A DNA stretch of 64,000 bases. It comes from Bifidobacterium catenulatum PV20-2 (lineage in GTDB: Bacteria; Actinomycetota; Actinomycetes; Actinomycetales; Bifidobacteriaceae). Positions 19,268-31,117 of this stretch are shown here, in pieces. Where the stretch lies: NCBI RefSeq assembly GCF_000800455.1, contig NZ_CP007456.1, positions 1,054,001 to 1,118,000 on the forward strand, given 5' to 3'. The position numbers and the translations under genes are program-made. Below the pieces are notes generated by a model. The model ran no database searches. It was not told where the DNA came from and saw nothing but the letters and a program-made list of their open reading frames with translations. The stretch's first letter is position 1. Each line of letters starts with the position of its first letter.

Positions 19268-20191
19268 TCAGTCGATCAGGTTGTATCCATGGTCGGCCAC
19301 CACCGACTTGAGCTTCTCCAAATAGTTTTCCGCGGCCTTCGACAGCTTCGCACGTTCGTTTGTGATCCAGCCGACCAGCATGGTCTCATCGGTGTCAAGC
19401 GGCACGGTCACGATTTTCTCATTGTTGAGATCGCCGTTGTCGATGCCGGTGCACACGGTGTAGCCGTTCAGACCGATGATGAAGTTCAGAATCGTCGCAC
19501 GGTCGGTCACGTTAATCTGCTTGGGGGAGTATTCCGGCCAGACCGCCTCTTCGGCGAAGAAGAAGCTGCCCTCCTCGCCCTGCTCGTACTGGATGAACGG
19601 GAATGGCTTCAAGTCGTCCATCGTGACTTTCTTCTTGCCGGCCAGCGGATTGTTGCGTGAAATGAACACATGCAACGGAGCACGGAACAGTGGATGGAAT
19701 TCCAAATGCTTTTCGCGCAACATCTTGCCGATCACGTCTTTGTTGAAATCGGACAGGTAGATGATGCCGATTTCGGAAAGCATGTTCGCCACTTGGTTGA
19801 TGATGTCTTTGGTGCGTGTCTCGCGAATGGTGAACTCGTATTCGTCGGATTTGATGGAGTTGATCATTTCCACGAACGCTTCGACGGCGAACATGTAATG
19901 CTGTGTGGACACGGAGCACAGCTGTTTGCGTGGCTTCGCGTTCTTGTAACGTTCTTCGAGTAGCGACGCCTGATCGAGCACCTGGCGCGCGTAGGTGAGG
20001 AATTCCGCTCCGTCCACGGTCAAGGCGATGCCTTGCGACGAGCGGGTGAAGATTTCGATGCCAAGCTCGTTCTCGAGTTCCTTCACAGACGAGCTCAACG
20101 CGGGCTGTGACACGTACAGCTCGTGCGAGGCTTCGTTCATGGAACCGCATTCCACGATTTTCACAATATATTTCAGCTGAAGAAGAGTCAT
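19268..20191 (-). CDS. LysR-family transcriptional regulator
   Basis: 307 residues: an N-terminal helix-turn-helix (residues ~1-60, with GSMNEASHELYVSQPALSSS) and a LysR substrate domain. The target is unknown. Related bifidobacterial regulators are often tied to sulfur amino acid genes, but nothing here proves that. It converges on pyrE and shares its terminator region. Confidence 0.88.
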   Translation of the reverse strand: MTLLQLKYIVKIVECGSMNEASHELYVSQPALSSSVKELENELGIEIFTRSSQGIALTVDGAEFLTYARQVLDQASLLEERYKNAKPRKQLCSVSTQHYMFAVEAFVEMINSIKSDEYEFTIRETRTKDIINQVANMLSEIGIIYLSDFNKDVIGKMLREKHLEFHPLFRAPLHVFISRNNPLAGKKKVTMDDLKPFPFIQYEQGEEGSFFFAEEAVWPEYSPKQINVTDRATILNFIIGLNGYTVCTGIDNGDLNNEKIVTVPLDTDETMLVGWITNERAKLSKAAENYLEKLKSVVADHGYNLID

Positions 20192-20475
20192 AAATTCAGG
20201 TTAGAGCCATGTACTGACCGTAGGGGGAGTGCTTATACCCTCTTGTCTGGATAGTGGACTGCCAATCACGCAGATCGAAGACGTGAAAAACCAATTGCAG
20301 CTTGACGAGGATCGTACACAGTTGGAAACCCCAAAAACCGTGCTCGACAAAACCGGTCAAGTGTTCGCCCAATGGGAGCAGACCGGCTTGACGAGTCAGG
20401 GCCTACTTGACGGGTCAGGCCTACAAGCAAAAGAGTTGTCCCTATCGGAGTGCCCTATATCGACATACAAGCGAC
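20192..20475. other. intergenic region with short tandem repeat
   Basis: No credible gene. Two near-identical 18-19 bp units starting CTTGACG.GTCAGG lie in tandem at 20387-20423. A LysR promoter should lie at the left end, but no clear box is visible. Confidence 0.45.
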
Positions 20476-20516
20476 AAAAAAGGGATTGCCCGGTTTTCTA
20501 CAAACCAGACAATCCC
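20476..20516 (-). terminator. intrinsic terminator after thiE-thiC
   Basis: On the minus strand GGGATTGTCTGGTTT pairs with AAACCGGGCAATCCC and runs into TTTTTT. It lies 28 bp beyond the thiC stop. Confidence 0.88.
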
Positions 20517-20543
20517 GTTCGTCACAACCTACTACAGTTCGGT

Positions 20544-23288
<2,745 letters not shown>

Positions 23289-23401
23289 TTACGATTGATG
23301 ATTTCGCGATGCAGGCTGTTTGGTCGACGCGTCTGCTGTGCAGACTTTTACGGATGCCAATTGACGCTGACAATGCGTGTGTGCTGTGGCACTCATTCTC
23401 C

Positions 23402-23477
23402 GCTCCCTACGATGGTGTTAACCAACAGGTTCAAAGGGTCAGGCATTCACCTATCTCAGCTCCGTTGGGGAGCCCCC
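23402..23477 (-). promoter_or_regulatory. TPP riboswitch (thi box) for thiE-thiC
   Basis: On the minus strand the conserved pieces appear in order: CTGAGATAGGTGAA, TGACCCTTTGAACCTG and the closing ATCGTAGGGAG. The spacing fits the five-stem thi-box aptamer that senses thiamine pyrophosphate. It precedes the thiE-thiC start by ~220 bp, enough for an expression platform. Confidence 0.92.
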
Positions 23478-23682
23478 CTGCTTTATGTGTTGGCTATGAA
23501 TCTACGCCCTGCACTGGACGTAACTTTCATCGAAGCCCACAGAAGAGTTAGGCCAGTCGTCACTTTCGCATGCATCGCCTTCATCCGTATCACGACCTCG
23601 CCGCGCAACTCACAGCAAAACTCTCCTTGCAGGCCAAGCTATACTTCAATTAAATGCATTGCGTGTGAAAGAGGTTGACTAC

Positions 23683-24228
23683 ATGTTGGAAACGGAACGG
23701 CTGACATTGAGGGCTTGGGCGGAAACAGATGCGGAAAGCTTGTACGCCTATGCGAAAGATCCGGATATCGGGCCTATCGCAGGCTGGCCCGCACACCGGT
23801 CGAAAGAAGAAAGTCTCAATACGATTCGTCATGTGCTCAATGGCAAGGAATGCTACGCGATTTGCGAGCGCGGCAGCAATAGCCCCATTGGTTCGATTGA
23901 GTTAAAGCTTAATGGTCATACGGATATGACGGATCGTGATGATGAGTGTGAGTTGGGTTACTGGCTGGGCAAGCCTTTCTGGGGGAGGGGTTATATGCCG
24001 GAGGCAGCCAAGGAGGTTATCCGTCATGGTTTTGTTGATCTTGGTATGAGTGCGATTTGGTGCGGCTATTATGACGGCAATCTGAAGTCGAAGCGGGTGC
24101 AGGAGAAGGTTGGTTTTGTCTATCATCACACGTGTGATGAGGTGCCGGTGCCTCTTATGCACGAGGTGCGTGTCGGGCACGTGAATATTCTTACCAAATC
24201 ACGCTGGCAAAATTTGGATGCCCGCTGA
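23683..24228 (+). CDS. GNAT acetyltransferase, RimJ/RimL-like
   Basis: 181 residues from the ATG at 23683 (GAAAGAGG upstream). The N-terminal LETERLTLRAW, the central ELGYWLGKPFWGRGYMPEA (acetyl-CoA loop) and the late NLKSKRVQEKVGF are the standard signature of this group, which acetylates N-termini or small amines. Substrate unknown. The upstream thi box points the other way. Confidence 0.87.
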   Translation: MLETERLTLRAWAETDAESLYAYAKDPDIGPIAGWPAHRSKEESLNTIRHVLNGKECYAICERGSNSPIGSIELKLNGHTDMTDRDDECELGYWLGKPFWGRGYMPEAAKEVIRHGFVDLGMSAIWCGYYDGNLKSKRVQEKVGFVYHHTCDEVPVPLMHEVRVGHVNILTKSRWQNLDAR

Positions 24229-24301
24229 TTGTGCCAGAAGCCAACCTAGAATGCTTTGGAAAGGTCTTGGTGGGCTTCGAACGGATGCTGGTCAAGACCC
24301 T

Positions 24302-24676
24302 TTAGAGCTTCATGATGTTTTCCTCGATGCGACGGATGACGTCAATGAAAGCTTCATCGTTTTTCCCGGTTGGATCTGGCAGATTCCAATTATCGTCGAA
24401 AGCTCTGCCGATATAGGGGCAGCCCACGTCGCAGCCCATGGAGATCGCAGTGTCAGGTTTTGGAATATCCGAAATCAGTTTGGAGTATTGCGTTTTCTTC
24501 ATGTCGATGCCGTAAAGCTCTTTCATGAGTCGTACGGCATCCTGATTGATCTGCGGCTTGGTTTCCACGCCTGCGGAATAAAAGTCAAAATCGGTTCCGC
24601 GTAAATGCTTTCCCAACGCTTCGGCAATCTGGCTGCGGCATGAATTATGCACGCAAATAAAAGCCACTTTTCTCAT
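24302..24676 (-). CDS. arsenate reductase / low-MW protein tyrosine phosphatase fold
   Basis: 124 residues. The P-loop CVHNSCRS near the N-terminus is the CX5R motif, and LPDPTGKND supplies the acid loop. Thioredoxin-coupled ArsC and LMW tyrosine phosphatases share this fold. No arsenite pump or ArsR gene adjoins, so either role is possible. The ATG near 24676 is chosen because GGGGAAGCT precedes it and the family starts here. Confidence 0.85.
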   Translation of the reverse strand: MRKVAFICVHNSCRSQIAEALGKHLRGTDFDFYSAGVETKPQINQDAVRLMKELYGIDMKKTQYSKLISDIPKPDTAISMGCDVGCPYIGRAFDDNWNLPDPTGKNDEAFIDVIRRIEENIMKL

Positions 24677-24769
24677 AGCTTCCCCTGTCTGCGATGTTAT
24701 GATTTCGCGATTGCTGTTCCGTATTATACGTTTCGCCCAATGTGCCACATTCACATCATCGAGTAACAC

Positions 24770-24813
24770 AATGCCCGGTACGACCATGGCATAAGTTGGT
24801 CGTACCGGGCATT
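24770..24813 (-). terminator. strong hairpin after the MetE-like gene
   Basis: A perfect 17-bp inverted repeat (24770-24786 with 24797-24813) with a 10-nt loop starts 8 bp after the stop codon of the methyltransferase gene. The T-run is weak. Confidence 0.72.
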
Positions 24814-24821
24814 GGCTTGGA

Positions 24822-25943
24822 TTATTTGCCCCAGACTTCTTCGGCGATGGATCTTACGAGTGCAATCTTAGCCCACTGCTGCTCCTCAGTGAGTTTGTTG
24901 CCTTCCTCAGTGGAGGCAAAACCGCACTGGGTGGACAGACACAAGCGGTCGAGTGGCACATACTGGGCCGCCTCGGAGATGCGAGCCTTAATCACTTCCG
25001 GATCTTCAAGTTCCGGTCTCTTGGAGGTGACGAGGCCAAGCACAACCTGCTTATCGCCGGAAACCTTAGCCAGTGGCGCGAAGTCACCGGAACGGTCGTC
25101 GTCGAACTCCAGATAGTAGGCGTTCACGTTCTCTTCGCCGAACAGCTTGGCTGCGACCGGAGCATAACCGCCGGACGACAGCCACGTGGAATGGAAATTG
25201 CCGCGGCAGATATGGGTGTTGATCACCAGGTCGTCAGGCTGATCCGCGATCACTGCGTTAATTACGTCGAGATTCTCCTGCTGCAGACGGGCCGCATCCT
25301 CATCGCTCCAGCCGAGACGCTCACGCACGCTCTTGTCGCACAGGCGAGTCCAAGTGCAGTCATCGAACTGCACGTTACGGCAGCCGGCGGCATACAAGTC
25401 GGCGATGACCTGACGGTATGCGGCCACAATATCCGCGGTCAGCTCGTCGTCATCCTTGTAGAACTCGTCGTACGGGTAGGCGTTCTTGTTGCCGGTAAGC
25501 ACGAAACGGGTCTGCGCTGGGGAAGGCATGGTCTGGCGAGCTACGGTATTGTCATCTTCAAACTGCTTGACGAACTTGAAATGCTCCACAAACGGATGAT
25601 CGTGTCCGTCGAGCTTGCCGGTCACCGTGGCAGTGTCGGCGGGAGTGACCTCGTCATGGAAGGCAACGCGATGGGCGGCTGCGACATGGTCCACGCCGTT
25701 GAAGCCCCACATGAAATCGAAATGCCACCAGCCGCGACGGAATTCACCATCGGTGATGACATGCAGGCCGGCGTCCTTCTGCTTGGCAGCCAAATCAGTG
25801 ATCAGCCTGTCTTCGACAGCCTTCAACCCAGCGGCATCAATAATACCTGCAGCATAATCTGCACGAGCCTGCTTGAGTTCGTCCGGACGTAGATAAGAAC
25901 CGACCACATCGGCGCGGAACGGCGCATTCTCGGAATATGCCAT
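24822..25943 (-). CDS. MetE C-terminal-like cobalamin-independent methyltransferase
   Basis: 373 residues matching only the catalytic half of MetE (YxjG/YxjH-like single-domain group). Zinc-ligand candidates are His and Cys of NTHICRGNF, Glu of LEFDD and Cys of LSTQCGF. Full MetE is about twice as long with an N-terminal duplicate barrel. Likely role is methyl transfer to homocysteine from a short-tail folate or S-methylmethionine-like donor. AAGGAGAATC precedes the start. No SAM riboswitch or T-box is visible upstream. Confidence 0.88.
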   Translation of the reverse strand: MAYSENAPFRADVVGSYLRPDELKQARADYAAGIIDAAGLKAVEDRLITDLAAKQKDAGLHVITDGEFRRGWWHFDFMWGFNGVDHVAAAHRVAFHDEVTPADTATVTGKLDGHDHPFVEHFKFVKQFEDDNTVARQTMPSPAQTRFVLTGNKNAYPYDEFYKDDDELTADIVAAYRQVIADLYAAGCRNVQFDDCTWTRLCDKSVRERLGWSDEDAARLQQENLDVINAVIADQPDDLVINTHICRGNFHSTWLSSGGYAPVAAKLFGEENVNAYYLEFDDDRSGDFAPLAKVSGDKQVVLGLVTSKRPELEDPEVIKARISEAAQYVPLDRLCLSTQCGFASTEEGNKLTEEQQWAKIALVRSIAEEVWGK

Positions 25944-26252
25944 GATTCTCCTTTGACTATTGACTTGCGATTAACAATCACAACACAACGACAAAACCAA
26001 CAATATGCTATCCCACCACCCACAAACACGACGTATTCCATCCGCCTGGTTGACAACGTACTTCCGTCCATCCACAGAGTTTTCAATGCTGGAATAAATG
26101 GGGATGAATGACACTGCATGGCGTTCCGATATTGGCAGACACGCGGCCGATGATTGTGCAGAGAATCGCGAAAGGCATGCGGAATCACGGCATGAGTTGC
26201 GTTGTGTTCGTATATAATCGCAACGGACATGAACGACTGCAAGGAGGCTGCC
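25944..26252. other. divergent promoter region, methyltransferase / acetyltransferase
   Basis: 309 bp between divergent genes. TATAAT at 26213-26218 is a good -10 for the rightward gene, but no proper -35 is seen. For the leftward gene only AT-rich sequence is visible. Confidence 0.5.
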
Positions 26253-26882
26253 ATGACTGTGCCGCAACGAGTGCTTGACACTATGAATTCCGGACTGATC
26301 TACACCTGCGATGACGAAGAGATGATCAAAGCACAGAAGGAACAGATGGAACTGCTATACGACTTCAACGCAACCCGCCCCAGTCAAATGACGCAACGCA
26401 ACGAAATCGCACGCCAACTGCTTGGTGAATTCGGCGAGGACGCTTATATCGAACCGCCGTTGCATGCCAATTGGGGATGCAACACGTATTTCAGTGCGCA
26501 CGCTTACGCCAATTTCAACCTCACGTTGGTTGATGATGGTGAAGTGCATATCGGCGAACATACCATGATCGGCCCGAACTGCACTATCATTACCACCGGC
26601 CATCCGATTCGTCCTGACCTGCGCGAGAAGGTCACACAGTATTCTCTGCCGGTCACCATCGGCCGTAATGTGTGGTTGGGCGCCAACGTTACCGTGCTGC
26701 CCGGCGTCACCATTGGCGACAATTCGGTGATTGGCGCATGCTCGCTGGTTACCAAAGACATTCCCGCCAATGTGGTCGCATTCGGACAGCCATGCAAGGT
26801 GTATCGCGAAATCGGCGAACATGATGACGTCTACTATTGGCGTGACCGCATGATCAACCCACCCTACGATCAGAAGCAGTAA
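26253..26882 (+). CDS. maa: maltose/galactoside O-acetyltransferase
   Basis: 209 residues from the ATG at 26253, seven bases after AAGGAGG. The N-terminal Maa cap (YDFNATRPSQ) is followed by left-handed beta-helix hexapeptide repeats; the catalytic His lies in TTGHPI. The enzyme acetylates sugars with acetyl-CoA, perhaps to detoxify excess sugar. It stands alone. Confidence 0.88.
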   Translation: MTVPQRVLDTMNSGLIYTCDDEEMIKAQKEQMELLYDFNATRPSQMTQRNEIARQLLGEFGEDAYIEPPLHANWGCNTYFSAHAYANFNLTLVDDGEVHIGEHTMIGPNCTIITTGHPIRPDLREKVTQYSLPVTIGRNVWLGANVTVLPGVTIGDNSVIGACSLVTKDIPANVVAFGQPCKVYREIGEHDDVYYWRDRMINPPYDQKQ

Positions 26883-27131
26883 AACAAATCACTACTGGCC
26901 AACCGTTAAAACAGGTCGAATCATCGTGGACTGGTCGTTATGACAGATCCACGATCCCATAATTTGCGACTGTCAAGCGAAATACCGGGCGCACCATTGC
27001 TCCACCACACGGGCAAGGCGCGCTTTTTCTTTGAAAACTCAGTCCTGGCTGCTCCAATCAATCATGCTTCCCACCATAATGCGTGAAATGTAACGGATGC
27101 ATGTCCGCGGTAGATGTTTACATAGTAGATG
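26883..27131. other. intergenic region with hairpin and direct repeat
   Basis: TCGTGGA/TCCACGA arms (26922-26952) form a possible terminator for maa. The 10-mer TAGATGTTTA occurs at 27111 and again at 27126, leading into the operator at 27132. No gene is seen. Confidence 0.5.
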
Positions 27132-27149
27132 TTTAGATAATTATCTAAA
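27132..27149. promoter_or_regulatory. 18-bp perfect palindrome, likely ArsR/SdpR operator
   Basis: TTTAGATAATTATCTAAA is a perfect palindrome 40 bp before the start of the ArsR-type repressor. AT-rich palindromes of this kind are typical ArsR-family sites, so autoregulation is likely. Confidence 0.75.
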
Positions 27150-27189
27150 TAAGAAAATCTTTAAACATTGCAAAGTGAAGGAGGAATGC

Positions 27190-27492
27190 ATGGCAGGGGA
27201 GGGATTCAAAGCGCTCTCCGATCCCACGCGACGGCGCATTTTGGAATTACTGCGCGAACGTGACATGACGGCTGGTGAACTCGCAGAACAATTCAACATA
27301 AGCAAACCGTCGATCAGCCACCATCTGACCACGTTGAAAACCGCGGGACTGGTAACCGACGAACGGCATGGGCAGAACATCATCTACAGTCTCAACACCA
27401 CGGTGATGCAGGATCTGATCGGATGGTTCATGGGATTCATGGACAGCGATGGAAACGTCAATCAAGCGAATGATCAAACAGACAGTAAATAA
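27190..27492 (+). CDS. ArsR-family repressor, SdpR-like
   Basis: 100 residues from the ATG at 27190 (GGAGGAATGC upstream). The winged helix with LSDPTRRRILELL, AGELAEQFNISKPSISHHL and the following DERHGQNIIYSL wing matches autorepressors of the SdpR group. No metal-binding CxC of the metal-sensing members is present. It is co-transcribed with the SdpI-like gene 11 bp downstream. Confidence 0.9.
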   Translation: MAGEGFKALSDPTRRRILELLRERDMTAGELAEQFNISKPSISHHLTTLKTAGLVTDERHGQNIIYSLNTTVMQDLIGWFMGFMDSDGNVNQANDQTDSK

Positions 27493-27503
27493 AGGAGAGT
27501 CTT

Positions 27504-28286
27504 ATGCGCGGGAACAACTTGAACGATTTCAAAAAAGCCTTCGATAACAACATCAACAATGCCGAAGACAAGAACAAGACTGATTCGGGGGAGAAGATCG
27601 CTCCGATCGGACGTAATCTGTGCATTGCGCTTGTTGCACTGTGTGTAGTCAACATCATCGCACATCTTGCTTGCTACAGTCGGCTTCCCGAAAACGTGCC
27701 GATTCATTGGGGTGCCGATGGTTCGGTCAATGGTTATGGCCCGCGTGCCGTAACGTTGATTCTTGATGTATTGCCGTTGCTGTGCTTGGGACTTTTCCTC
27801 GTCATCCCGAAGATGGACCCCAAGGGAGAAAACTACATGAAGGCCAGCGGACTGTATCGTGGATTCGTCATCGCGTTCACACTCATCATGTGCGGTGTCA
27901 CATGGTTCACTGAAGCCACCGCATTCGGTGTAATCCCAGCTACCGGCGGTCCCGTTGGGCTTATTATCAGCGTGGTATTGGGCGCGTTGTTCGTCGGCTT
28001 AGGAAATTACCTTCCGCGCATGCGCCAGAATTACACTTTCGGCATCAGAACGCCTTGGGCTCTGGCCGACGAGAACAATTGGAAGCGTACGCAGCGTGTA
28101 GGTGGCATCTCTTTCATGGTGTTGGGAGTGTTATTGGTCGTAGCGGGCGTTGTCAGCTCTGTCGTGCCTGTGGACGACATGCTCATGGCTGCAATTATTG
28201 TGACGATAGCGGTTGGCGCAGCGCTCGTTCCTTATGTGTACAGCTACCTGTTGTTCCGCCGCAATCGCGGTTCGCGGCAAAACTGA
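27504..28286 (+). CDS. SdpI-family membrane protein (DUF1648 + SdpI)
   Basis: 260 residues with about six or seven membrane segments. The N-terminal DUF1648 motif LPENVPIHWGADGSVNGY and the C-terminal SdpI motif NYTFGIRTPWAL are both clear. In Bacillus the orthologue gives immunity to the SdpC killing factor and signals to SdpR. Here no SdpC-like toxin gene is adjacent, so it may protect against peptides from neighbours. Confidence 0.9.
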   Translation: MRGNNLNDFKKAFDNNINNAEDKNKTDSGEKIAPIGRNLCIALVALCVVNIIAHLACYSRLPENVPIHWGADGSVNGYGPRAVTLILDVLPLLCLGLFLVIPKMDPKGENYMKASGLYRGFVIAFTLIMCGVTWFTEATAFGVIPATGGPVGLIISVVLGALFVGLGNYLPRMRQNYTFGIRTPWALADENNWKRTQRVGGISFMVLGVLLVVAGVVSSVVPVDDMLMAAIIVTIAVGAALVPYVYSYLLFRRNRGSRQN

Positions 28287-28397
28287 AGTAACGTCATAGC
28301 GATGCTAAATACCGTCGCCTTGACACAGAACACAAATCAACGTTGATAAACGCCGTTGGTAGGCTGGGGAAAGTTCGATGACTGAACTCAGGAGATC

Positions 28398-28450
28398 CAA
28401 TTGAAAACAGTGAAGGAATCGAATCTGAATTTCTTCACTGTTTTCAATTG
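28398..28450. terminator. perfect 18-bp inverted repeat
   Basis: CAATTGAAAACAGTGAAG and its exact reverse complement are separated by 17 nt. It lies between the SdpI-like and HAD genes and can act on transcripts from either side. Long T/A stretches sit within the arms rather than after them. Confidence 0.7.
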
Positions 28451-28482
28451 GGGTGCGGTTCACATGCGTGCGATCCGCACCC
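28451..28482. terminator. second hairpin, GGGTGCGG/CCGCACCC
   Basis: Perfect 8-bp arms around a 14-16 nt loop, followed by TTTGTTAATT. Together with the preceding repeat it probably insulates the converging genes. Confidence 0.6.
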
Positions 28483-28514
28483 TTTGTTAATTCAAGTGTT
28501 CGTTTTGAAAAAAG

Positions 28515-29150
28515 TCAGAAATCCATGCCCAAAGATTTCAGATCGCGGCGAGCCTGATCGGCGTTAGTGAAGCGGAACGCGTGCATGCCCACGGCCTGTG
28601 CGCCGGTGACGTTCTTCGCGGTGTCGTCGAAGAACACGCTGGATTCCGGCCTGAGATTGAAACGGCTCAGTGCCAGTTCGTAGATGTCGGCATTCGGTTT
28701 GTGCATCTTCTCCACGCCAGACACCACCGTGCCCTGCAACAACTCCTCCAGCTGCGGGAACCTTTCGAAAGCAAAATGGAACGTCTCATGCGACCAATTC
28801 GTCAACCCCCACACACCGTAGCCTGCAGCCTTCAAATCACGAAGCAGCTGTTCCATATCCGGAATCATGCGGGGGAGCGCATCGCCATAGCGTTCGATGT
28901 AATCGCGGAAGATCTCAGCGATCTCCTCACCCTGCTCGCGTACCACATCGGGATAAATGTCTTCGAAATCTTCGCCATGGTCCATACGATCCTCATAATC
29001 ATAGAAACCGCACGGATCATCATCTGCGCAAATACGGTCTACAACTACCCGGGGGTACCTGCCTTCAAGGCATGCGCGCGTCTGCCAGTCGATGAGCACG
29101 CCGCAAAAATCAAAGACCACATCGGTGACGTTGGCACTGGGGGAGGTCAT
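28515..29150 (-). CDS. HAD-superfamily hydrolase
   Basis: 211 residues from the ATG at 29150 (GGAAGGATTTTC upstream). Motif I is FDFCGVLID: the nucleophile Asp is present but the usual second Asp is Cys. Motif II is in LTNWS, then KPNADIY and VFFDDTAKN (motifs III and IV). The second-position change is seen in HAD proteins that are dehalogenase- or phosphatase-like with altered chemistry. Substrate unknown. Confidence 0.85.
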   Translation of the reverse strand: MTSPSANVTDVVFDFCGVLIDWQTRACLEGRYPRVVVDRICADDDPCGFYDYEDRMDHGEDFEDIYPDVVREQGEEIAEIFRDYIERYGDALPRMIPDMEQLLRDLKAAGYGVWGLTNWSHETFHFAFERFPQLEELLQGTVVSGVEKMHKPNADIYELALSRFNLRPESSVFFDDTAKNVTGAQAVGMHAFRFTNADQARRDLKSLGMDF

Positions 29151-29242
29151 GAAAATCCTTCCTGCAAAATACGGATTGGCAACGCCAGTGTAACGCAAGG
29201 TAACCGACGCTGGGGCTGATGTTCAGTAAATTTGTTGCACGA

Positions 29243-31024
29243 TTAAAGTAATTGTAAAAATGCAGGCTGAATACCGTCGATAATATCGCTGGCGATGATT
29301 GGATGGCCGATTTCTCCGAAATGCTGCTTTTTGGAATGACCGTAGATTTGCGGACGATGCCATCCACGCTGTTCGGATTGCGATGCAATCGCTCCCGCAA
29401 GACCATGCATGTAGGCGCCGGCAGCCACGACCTCGGGAACCAATGCCGGATCCTCGGCAAGCATGTCGTCCTGCTGCGCGAGCAGGGCTCCCAACATGCC
29501 GGCGAGCACGTCACCCGATCCTGCGGTAGACATCCATGCCGGTGCGCGACCGGAAAGAATCACACGCTCATTGTTCTCGCCATCAGCGCCCACCACCATG
29601 GTCACCGCGCCCTTCATCAACACGGTCGCACCGGTCAGCTCATGGAGTTTGCGGGCGCAGGCAAGCGGCTGCGAGCACACCTCGTCGACACCGACTTCGT
29701 TTTTGCCCAGCCGAGTCAGCATGTGGGCCAGCTCTCCGGCATGCGGGGTGACGACCACCTGAGTCGGCACCTTATCTGGTAGCAGGTCCAAGGCTCCGGC
29801 GTCCACCACGATTGGTGGCATATCCAGTGCGCCTGCATGCCCGGCATCGACATCGTCGCTAAGATCGGTTTCTTGCGGCAGCTCATAGTGCTTCAGTAAC
29901 GCGGCTATGGTTTTGCGCTGGAAGTCGGAGTCGGACGCTTCGTCATCGCCTGCGGGAACGCCGGAGCCAACCACCCACGATTGGACGCGTCCCTTGCCGA
30001 TCACCGCCTCAGGCAACGAGGAAAGCACCATATCCTGCGCGCGTTGTGGGCCAAGATAACGCACCATGCCTGTGTTGGTGTGTGCGGCGGCAGCGGAAGA
30101 CAACACGGCCGCACCTGGGTAACGTGCGGAACCTGTCACTAAGCCGACCACTCCGCGTGAATATTTGCCGTCCGAAAGCTGCGGCAGACGGATCGAATCC
30201 GTTACGAAATCGCCATCCGTCATTTCGGTCGCGGGAACGCAATCATCGATATCGAAGCCGAAATCGACCAAAGTGAGGTGCCCACATGCATACGAGGCGG
30301 GCGGCACCATTGCGCACGGCTTCATCGCACCGAACGTCACCGTCACGTCTGCCGGAATATATGGTCCCGGCAGCGAACCATCATTCACGCCAACGCCGGA
30401 CGGTGTGTCGATCGCCACGACAAGCGGCAGATCGGAGGAGGGTTCATTGTTCGGCAAGGCGGGCCTGTCGGGAAGTTCGCCATCGAATCCCAAGGAGGAT
30501 GCGATGGCGCCTGCGATGCCACGCAACGCGCCGCTTACGCCAATGCCGGTCATCGCGTCGATGATCACATGGGAGCCTTGGGCGTACTCTACTGCGGCCT
30601 GCAGCCGTTCTCCGGCCTCTCCTGCGGAGAAGCCCGTGGCGCATCCGGGGATTTCGGCGGCGGGGTCGAGTGCGAGAATGCGGCCTCCGGCGTGCACGAA
30701 CGCGCTGAAAGCCTCCTCGTGCAGGGAGCGGCCCACAGCGATTGCAGTGACTTGCGCGCCTTCGTTCGCTAATTCCGCACCGGCGTACAGGCCGTCGCCG
30801 CCATTGTCTCCTGCGCCCACAAGCAGGGTCACGCGAGCGTCTTCGATGGTGAGATCCTCGTCGTCGAGCAGCGTCATGGTCACGTGGGCCGCTGCCGAGG
30901 CGGCCATGCGCATCAGCGGCACGCCGTCGTCTAGCAGCGGACGTTCCATGTCGCGCACGGTATCGGAGTCGTAGGCGCTGTACAGCAGTGTTTGCAAACG
31001 GTCGACGTCGTCGGCGATGTTCAT
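29243..31024 (-). CDS. nnr: bifunctional NAD(P)HX epimerase / ADP-dependent dehydratase
   Basis: 593 residues from the ATG at 31024 (GGAAGGGAACG upstream). The N-terminal YjeF epimerase domain has VGAGDNGGDGLYAG; the C-terminal dehydratase domain has VTPHAGELAHM and the closing GSGDVLAGMLGALLA. It repairs hydrated NADH/NADPH. The fusion is the normal bacterial Nnr layout. Confidence 0.92.
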   Translation of the reverse strand: MNIADDVDRLQTLLYSAYDSDTVRDMERPLLDDGVPLMRMAASAAAHVTMTLLDDEDLTIEDARVTLLVGAGDNGGDGLYAGAELANEGAQVTAIAVGRSLHEEAFSAFVHAGGRILALDPAAEIPGCATGFSAGEAGERLQAAVEYAQGSHVIIDAMTGIGVSGALRGIAGAIASSLGFDGELPDRPALPNNEPSSDLPLVVAIDTPSGVGVNDGSLPGPYIPADVTVTFGAMKPCAMVPPASYACGHLTLVDFGFDIDDCVPATEMTDGDFVTDSIRLPQLSDGKYSRGVVGLVTGSARYPGAAVLSSAAAAHTNTGMVRYLGPQRAQDMVLSSLPEAVIGKGRVQSWVVGSGVPAGDDEASDSDFQRKTIAALLKHYELPQETDLSDDVDAGHAGALDMPPIVVDAGALDLLPDKVPTQVVVTPHAGELAHMLTRLGKNEVGVDEVCSQPLACARKLHELTGATVLMKGAVTMVVGADGENNERVILSGRAPAWMSTAGSGDVLAGMLGALLAQQDDMLAEDPALVPEVVAAGAYMHGLAGAIASQSEQRGWHRPQIYGHSKKQHFGEIGHPIIASDIIDGIQPAFLQLL

Positions 31025-31117
31025 AACGTTCCCTTCCTTGTCGTTTATGAGCGACAATCCCTACTGTAGTCGTAATATTGGGAGTCAAGGATTTTTCGGC
31101 GTGGAATGGAGGCCAAA

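Noticed and set aside
25944..26252. SAM riboswitch or T-box before the MetE-like gene
   Set aside because: No conserved SAM-box or T-box core is visible on the minus strand.
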